Part shown: one piece after another, positions 6,475 through 11,373 of the stretch
Layout of the letters: every line of letters begins with the position of its first letter
Numbering within the stretch: position 1 is the first letter of the stretch
From: Stephanodiscus triporus
Taxonomy: Eukaryota; Bacillariophyta; Thalassiosirophyceae; Thalassiosirales; Thalassiosiraceae
NCBI GenBank assembly: GCA_036939755.1
Contig: JALLAZ010000895.1
Location: 1-11,373, forward strand
DNA: 11,373 nucleotides
Direction of reading: 5' to 3'
Program-made: the position numbers and the translations under genes
Notes under the pieces: generated by a model
What the model saw: only the letters and a program-made list of their open reading frames with translations
What the model was told of the DNA's origin: nothing
Database searches by the model: none

Positions 6475-9400
6475 TCAGGCCGCTGTTTTCTCGTCGACAT
6501 CTTCAGATGACGACAATGCCACATCAGAAAAAAACTCATCAGATAATGAAAACGCCACATCGGCAAATAAATTATCAGTGAGGTCACCGCCAGGTTGGGT
6601 GTCAACCCCAGAAAATAAGGTCGGCGGATCAACTTCATTGGAACCAGTATTGGCATTTATTGTTTCCTCGATATCATCGCCAAACGATACTGACTCTTCT
6701 GACTCTTTCATCCTCTCAAAGCGGGTTTTCGGCCTAGGCTCATCATTGAATATAAGCTTAGCTACATCTGAGTCAAGGGATATCGACTTAGTTTGCAATG
6801 AACTAGCAAATCCTCCCATTGACTTGGCGAACTTGTTGAAACTCTCCCCGTACGCAGAATTCATAGAAGCGGCCTGGTTTTTGGTAGTCTCCCCAACCTC
6901 ATCCTTAATTTTTTCTTTCTTTTCATCTGAAATTCTGGCTGATAATCTCCCACCCAATGATATGGTAAACTTTCCGAACCTATTTCCGCCATCAACATTG
7001 TCTGGGATATTCGCTGTTTTTTTCTCATCAGCGTTACAGTTGGTGGTTACTTTTGCCTCCTTAGATTTGACCGGTTGACTCGGGGGCTGATCTGCCGCCT
7101 GCTGACCAAATTTGATTCGCTTCGTAAAGCTTGACAAGGACACATTACCCGTAATGTGCTCTTTTTTCGCGGATTCGACCTCAGCAATGGGCAGTGATTG
7201 ATGTTGTATGCGTTGAGTGAGTGATGCAAAAGCACTTGACATATTGGTTGGGCTGCCAATTGTGTTGTCCCCATCAATCTTCTCTTTTTCCGAAGACGAG
7301 GATGTTGCGGATGTCTTCTCAAGCGTTGAATCGTTCTTTTTCTCTGACCCCTTCGTCTCGGTAATTTTTACTTGCTTGATTCGACTGGCAAAGCTTGAAA
7401 AAGACATTTTATTTCCAATACTCTCGGTTATCACTGTATTGTCATCCAAAGTCGGTTTTCCGTTGCCTTCTATGGGAGCAACTGTTGAATTGTTTGTTGA
7501 CTGCTGCATCAGGTGAGTGAGTGATGCGAAAGCGCTAGAAATCTTGGATGCACTAACGTCATTTCTTTCTTTATCAGAGGGTGCACCCAATGGTAAAGAT
7601 TCACAAGACTCTGCCTGCTCTGAGCCGGATGTGGTTCCAGTTTTTCCATCATATCCTGTGCTGCCCAAATCAGGTAATGAAGTGCCAGATGATTCTTGGT
7701 GAAGGGGTGAAATGATCGTGGCCGATTTGCCTTCATCTTCTTCGTGACCTAATTCAGTCTTCTCTTCGGATCCGTCATCTTTTTTGGTCATAAATGTCAC
7801 CCTCCCAAAGCCGACCAGTGAGTTAACTACTTTATGCTTCATAATGTTCACTGTCTCAGGCTTAGCGAGTTCATATGCAAAATCATTGATGCGCTGCTCT
7901 TCCAGGGTGAGCCGTACCATAGATCGATCGATGATTTTCTGCAGTGTCATTGATGTCTTTTCTTGCGCGGGAGCATTCTTGTACACTTCCTCTTCTTGAC
8001 GAGCAGCCTCAAGCTGAGCAAAAAGGGATACCTCTGGATCGTATTCAATGAGAACCTGTTCTGGACCCATATCCATTGTCGGACCATTTCTCGAGAGAAA
8101 TGCATGAGCTGCCGCAAAGCCACCCCGAAGAACCGAGACGAAGGGAAATCCCTTTTTCAAGAAGAAGAGAGCGCAATTGCTTGTTCTTGCAACGTCATCT
8201 TCGAGCAATTTCTCTTCCACTTTTGACAGAGAGTGGTTGTACAGAACTGGGAAGGAGGCAAACCCTTCTCCCTACGTCGAAGTTACAGTGAGTGAAAAAG
8301 TGGGGTAAAGGCGCGGGCGAGTGGAAGACAAACTCACCATAACGCAAATATGAACCGCCGATCGAAGTGATTCAAACATATCAGTCAGCTTTTGAAGCTC
8401 ATCAGGGTCCTGAAGTTTTTCTGGACTCAAATTGACAGCTGTAGGGAAACGACCCTGCTCGGCGGCAGTAGACTCTGGTCTGCAATCAACCAAGTAAAAG
8501 TGAAGGGCACGTGCTGTATCAGAGGCCTTTTTTAATGGACTCAATTTTCGCCCAGTGGCAAGGTTGTTACCCTTAGTTGTGCAAATCGCTGGTATTACTT
8601 CGGTCGTAGACACCTCCAACACGACTCGAGTGTGAGATCTACTACTCTCTGGCAAAGATTTGATGTTTTTCTTTCGTCGCTCCGAAACTGCGAGCGAAAC
8701 ATGTCTCCTTGTTTCAGCGATGCTTTGGTTGAAAGACGTGAGAAAACTACGAGGTTGGTCCTTCGATACTTCGTCGGGTAGGAAACCCTTGCCATACTGT
8801 TGTCATCACAAAGAATGATGCATGTAGGGTTGTCTAGCATTAGGATGGAATGAATATAATAGGAAGAAGACCACAAATTATTTTGCGCGTACCTTTCTCT
8901 TCAACTTGTCATCCAAAACGTTCGTGCGTCCCTCGAATAGCTGAAGTATCTGATCAATAGTGTCCACTTTTTCCGGGTTATAGGTTCTGTAGTATGCAGT
9001 GAGACGAGCCTTAGTCAAAGCTTTTTCGGCCTCTTTTTCTCTCTCCAAACTTTCTTTCTTCCGCGCTAGCTCGTCTGCCTCAAATTGAGCCTGGAGTTCT
9101 TCGTCGATCTTAGTCTGGCGCACTTGCAGGGCACTGGCAACAGCTCTGTCGTCGGCGGATCTCAATAGTTCAATTACCGATGACGGCGTAGATTCCATAA
9201 GTGACTTTGCGGATGATAGCCACTCACGGGTCATATCATAGTCCGCTTCTGCACTTGCTGAAACTTCTTGGAAGTTCAATACTTTCTCCAGCTTTGTTCT
9301 CAGCTCTTCCCCTCGCGACATGAGCATAACGTCCGATTGTCTGTCAAAAACAGCAACGGCTAGAAAATACTTCCATGAATGATCGCCCTTGGTCAACATA

Positions 9401-11142
9401 TTGTCCCACACAGGTAAAAGTTTCTTGTGTGTCAGGCAAGATGCGCCACATTCCCCAGCAAAGTTTGTGATGAACCAAGAGAGAGGAACAAGCCCATTTT
9501 CCGCAATAACATTCTTCTTTTTATTCGGGTTTGATTCCTCCACTGATTGACCGTCGTTTTTCTCTTCTCTGGCTGCGATGGCTTTATCACTTCTACCTTC
9601 TAATTCTTTGTTGACATTCAAAGCTGCGACATTGCCATCGACTGTTTTTTCATTGACCTTTCCCCCTTTTCTTGGCCAATACCAACCCGGGCAATGCCTA
9701 TCCAAATGCATCACAAGCATAGGCAAATGATAACATGCCAACAAATAGAAATCCATTGATTCTGCCTTTGCTGCCAGATACCTTTCATCATGCTCTAACC
9801 TCAATAAAGGCATCGACGATGGTTCAATGTGGGACAGAACGACACTCGCAGCCGCTGGCGGTATTCCAGCTTCAAGTATGGCTAGTGCAACGGGCAAGAT
9901 TAGGGCATCCATGCACATTGACGAAGACGTGTCTGATTTGTTACGGCTCTGAAAATACGCCAGTGACACCAATGCTTGCTTTTTGGCTTCATAGTCGTCA
10001 TCTTCGTTGCTCTTGCCACAGCCCTCTTTGAGCAAAGAATCGATCACAGCATCATACTCATTTCCTTCAAGTTCTCGAGCAACTGCCCCCTGTTGCCACT
10101 CCCGATAGGAGTCCGCCAAACTGCCATCTTCAACATCTTCCAAGGTCTTGCCACAGATTACTTTTGTCCATAGATGCGCTCTGTCTTCTTTGCTCACTCC
10201 TACGTCAACGTCATTGAACCCTATCTCTCGGGTAAAAAGTGATCGCACATCGTCTGCGGTTGATGAGCTAGATCGAACTGCATCAGCGAGTGATGAGAAG
10301 GTGATGTTTTGTGGAGAACGCAGTGTTTCTCCTGCACCATCCCCACCCTTTGGTGTGGACGATTCGTCCACTGAGTAGTCCCTTTCTGCTATCTTTGTAG
10401 CTTCTTCTAGTGTATCGATAGCCACATCAGTTGTTTGCAAACCATTTATCTCAACATTCTCATCGTCCCATTGATCAAAAGATAATTCCTTTTCTATGCA
10501 TGCAGAAATAAGTGGCTTGGACAATGCCGAGGCATTTGAATCGTCAACTTTAGAGACATCAGGCTTGATATTCACATTATCTTCAGGGCGTTCCCCTACT
10601 TCAACAGGAACAACATGTGACTCTCCCTCGATATCATTTGCCGAGCTCTTGCTATTACGAATCTCTGCCCCCATATCTGCTTCAGCAAGGATTTGGTCAA
10701 AGTCAAAATCGTTATCGTCCACTGCATTTGCGCAATCATTGTTCTGTGATGGTGAGTTGTCAGCACCCCCCTTGTGTAGGTCGGGGATATGTTGATGTGA
10801 ACCATCGCTACTACCTCTCTTTCCCGTGTCATCGTCGTCCAGCCACTCTAGCATATCCCGAGTATCCTCATCATGAACATGAAATTCATCGGATAACTTT
10901 CGATGCTTCGCGGTAGTGACCGGAGGAGTGCCAAAGATGTCATCAAAATCGTCCCCTTCCACAGCCGATAGTGGCGTGCGGCCTTTTCCAGCCGGCAATA
11001 CCGGCCCGCAATCGCCAAAGCCGGCAGATGCACTACCTCCAGGTGTGGTGTATGAGATCACATCATTCGATATAGCGGGTGCCCCCGGCGTCGATACGCC
11101 GAAGGAAAAGAGGTCTTCGAAGTCTTCGTCTTCATCCGCCAT
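6475..11142 (-). CDS. TBC1D23: TBC1D23-like TBC-rhodanese protein, 3 exons
   Basis: The CDS is complement(6475..8271, 8338..8796, 8893..11142), 1501 residues, about twice human TBC1D23 (about 700). TBC1D23 links golgin-captured, endosome-derived vesicles to the trans-Golgi. Residues 1-300 are an acidic extension with Asp/Phe motifs. The TBC domain lies at about 300-610, with a charged insert at 490-548; I see neither the IxxDxxR nor the YxQ catalytic finger, consistent with the inactive TBC of TBC1D23. A charged, likely coiled-coil stretch (675-715) precedes YYRTYNPEKVDTIDQILQLF. The rhodanese domain (about 848-962) has VDCRP (853-857), GRFPTAVNL and HICVMGEG (899-906), close to human VVDCRP and HLCFMGSG; Cys901 is the active-site equivalent. 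After 1065 the chain is low in complexity, with internal repeats. The human C-terminal PH-like domain is not recognisable. The start ATG follows a non-coding leader and gives MADEDEDFEDLF. Exon joins are supported by the domain matches. Confidence 0.88.
6499..6570 (-). repeat. 36-nt tandem duplication near the C-terminus of the TBC1D23-like protein
   Basis: Two adjacent 36-nt units are identical at 27 of 36 bases and encode LFADVAFSLSDE (1471-1482) and FFSDVALSSSED (1483-1494). This places two hydrophobic-acidic motifs right before the end of the chain. Confidence 0.7.
7108..7545 (-). repeat. Alternating A-B-A-B peptide repeats in the TBC1D23-like C-terminal region
   Basis: Two kinds of short motif alternate. 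A-type units are KISSAFASLTHL (residues 1146-1157) and NMSSAFASLTQRI (1246-1258). B-type units are KMSFSSFASRIKQ (1191-1203) and NVSLSSFTKRIKF (1279-1291). The A units start exactly 100 residues apart and the B units 88, suggesting that an A-B pair was duplicated. The linkers are Ser, Lys and Glu-rich and not conserved. The A coding segments are also similar in DNA, so the duplication may be fairly recent or under selection. Less regular relatives occur at 1333-1350 and 1377-1395. Confidence 0.75.
8272..8337 (-). other. TBC1D23-like intron 2 (66 nt)
   Basis: The donor is ATG|GTGAGT and the acceptor CGACGTAG, phase 0. Splicing creates HICVM|GEGFASF and so completes the rhodanese loop (HxCxMGxG), the strongest support. 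It is the shortest intron in the window. Confidence 0.92.
8797..8892 (-). other. TBC1D23-like intron 1 (96 nt)
   Basis: The donor is AAAG|GTACGC, a weaker match than the others, and the acceptor GACAACAG, phase 0. Splicing gives DDKLKRK|YGKGFLPDEV and leads in frame into the rhodanese exon. Without splicing the frame ends at TAA four codons later. Confidence 0.85.
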
Positions 11143-11299
11143 CTTTGATCGTTCGTTGGCGTTGGATTTGTGTCTTGAACATAATATGATGTTGTGGGGT
11201 CGGCCGGGTGCATAGAATACCTACGTATTTACTCTAGTATTTAAGTATTGTACGATAAATAATACGTACCAGTGAGGTAATGGAGCGATCCCAAAACTA

Positions 11300-11324
11300 T
11301 TTTTGTGTTTGTGTTACACAAAAA
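11300..11324. repeat. Inverted repeat, 9-bp arms
   Basis: TTTTTGTGT (11300-11308) and ACACAAAAA (11316-11324) are perfect complements separated by 7 nt. A hairpin with a T-run could sit at the 3' end of a neighbouring transcript, or it could be the edge of a small repeat element; the window ends too soon to tell. Confidence 0.6.
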
Positions 11325-11370
11325 TCTCGCTAAACTCGTCACAAAACGCATAAATTCTCGCTAAACCCGT
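11325..11370. repeat. Direct repeat TCTCGCTAAAC(T/C)CGT, 31-bp period
   Basis: A 15-nt unit at 11325-11339 recurs at 11356-11370 with one mismatch (T to C at unit position 12). The first copy abuts the inverted repeat at 11300-11324. The array may continue beyond the window edge. Confidence 0.65.
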
Positions 11371-11373
11371 AGC

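Larger units (their letters stand above)
11143..11373. promoter_or_regulatory. Upstream region of the TBC1D23-like gene
   Basis: It is non-coding as far as I can see. A GTA/TAC-rich block at 11218-11270 carries TACCTACGTA (11218-11227), ACTCTAG (11231-11237), TCTAGTAT (11233-11240) and GTACGATA (11250-11257), in the same order and orientation as the block upstream of ECH1. Arms TACGTATT (11222-11229) and AATACGTA (11261-11268) flank it. The block lies about 75-130 bp upstream of the start codon. The promoter role is inferred. Confidence 0.5.

Noticed and set aside
7217..7702. Two plus-strand frames that both begin MSDAKAL
   Set aside because: Their similarity is the antisense shadow of the SSAFASLT repeats of the TBC1D23-like gene, not a duplicated gene.
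9498..9674. An unspliced in-frame intron in the TBC insert (residues 490-548)
   Set aside because: The only donor-like site is a weak GGTCAA, no good acceptor is in place, and the composition is charged and coding-like. I treat it as a real loop, although RNA data could change this.
1..11373. CRISPR array, insertion sequence or bacterial operon
   Set aside because: There is no regular repeat-spacer array and no transposase, and every supported gene has spliceosomal introns, so the DNA is eukaryotic nuclear.

Overview
The window is nuclear DNA from a unicellular eukaryote, most likely a stramenopile alga and plausibly a centric diatom. That placement is inference from overall style: a compact layout, short GT-AG introns (66-96 nt, one of 239 nt), an ERK-type MAP kinase, a Josephin-UIM-UBX protein and a TBC1D23-type protein. 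No single diagnostic marker fixes the lineage. There is no operon, tRNA, rRNA, CRISPR array or recognisable transposon.

Layout, left to right. Positions 1-433 are mostly unassigned; the first ~260 bases may hold the last exons of a plus-strand gene, but a minus-strand gene start is also possible. 434-1600 (minus, 3 exons) encodes a dienoyl-CoA isomerase (ECH1) with all three acidic catalytic residues and a C-terminal SRL peroxisomal signal. 1601-1844 is a short divergent promoter. 1845-2494 (plus, 2 exons) encodes mitochondrial ribosomal protein bS6m; its true start is a 43-nt first exon far upstream of the long open frame. 2495-2910 is a convergent 3' spacer. 2911-4543 (minus, 2 exons) encodes an ERK-type MAP kinase with TEY activation motif and a CD docking site. 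4544-5239 is a second divergent promoter. 5240-6402 (plus, 2 exons) encodes an ataxin-3-like Josephin deubiquitinase with a UIM and a C-terminal UBX-like domain. After a 72-bp convergent gap, 6475-11142 (minus, 3 exons) encodes a 1501-residue TBC-rhodanese protein related to TBC1D23, with long acidic and repeat-bearing extensions. 11143-11373 is its upstream region.

The five supported genes alternate strictly in direction (-,+,-,+,-). They have unrelated housekeeping or signalling roles: fatty-acid oxidation, mitochondrial translation, signalling, ubiquitin/p97 proteostasis, and endosome-to-Golgi traffic. They do not form a pathway.

The most distinctive non-coding signal is a set of short motifs shared by the 5' regions. 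GTACGATA occurs in all three. An ordered trio TACCTACGTA, ACTCTAG, GTACGATA occurs upstream of both ECH1 and the TBC1D23-like gene. Other points of interest are a stop-free 84-nt intron in ECH1 that looks like ordinary coding sequence, the deubiquitinase domain fusion, and the unusual N- and C-terminal extensions of the TBC1D23-like protein. I found no convincing evidence of a wholly new multi-gene system.
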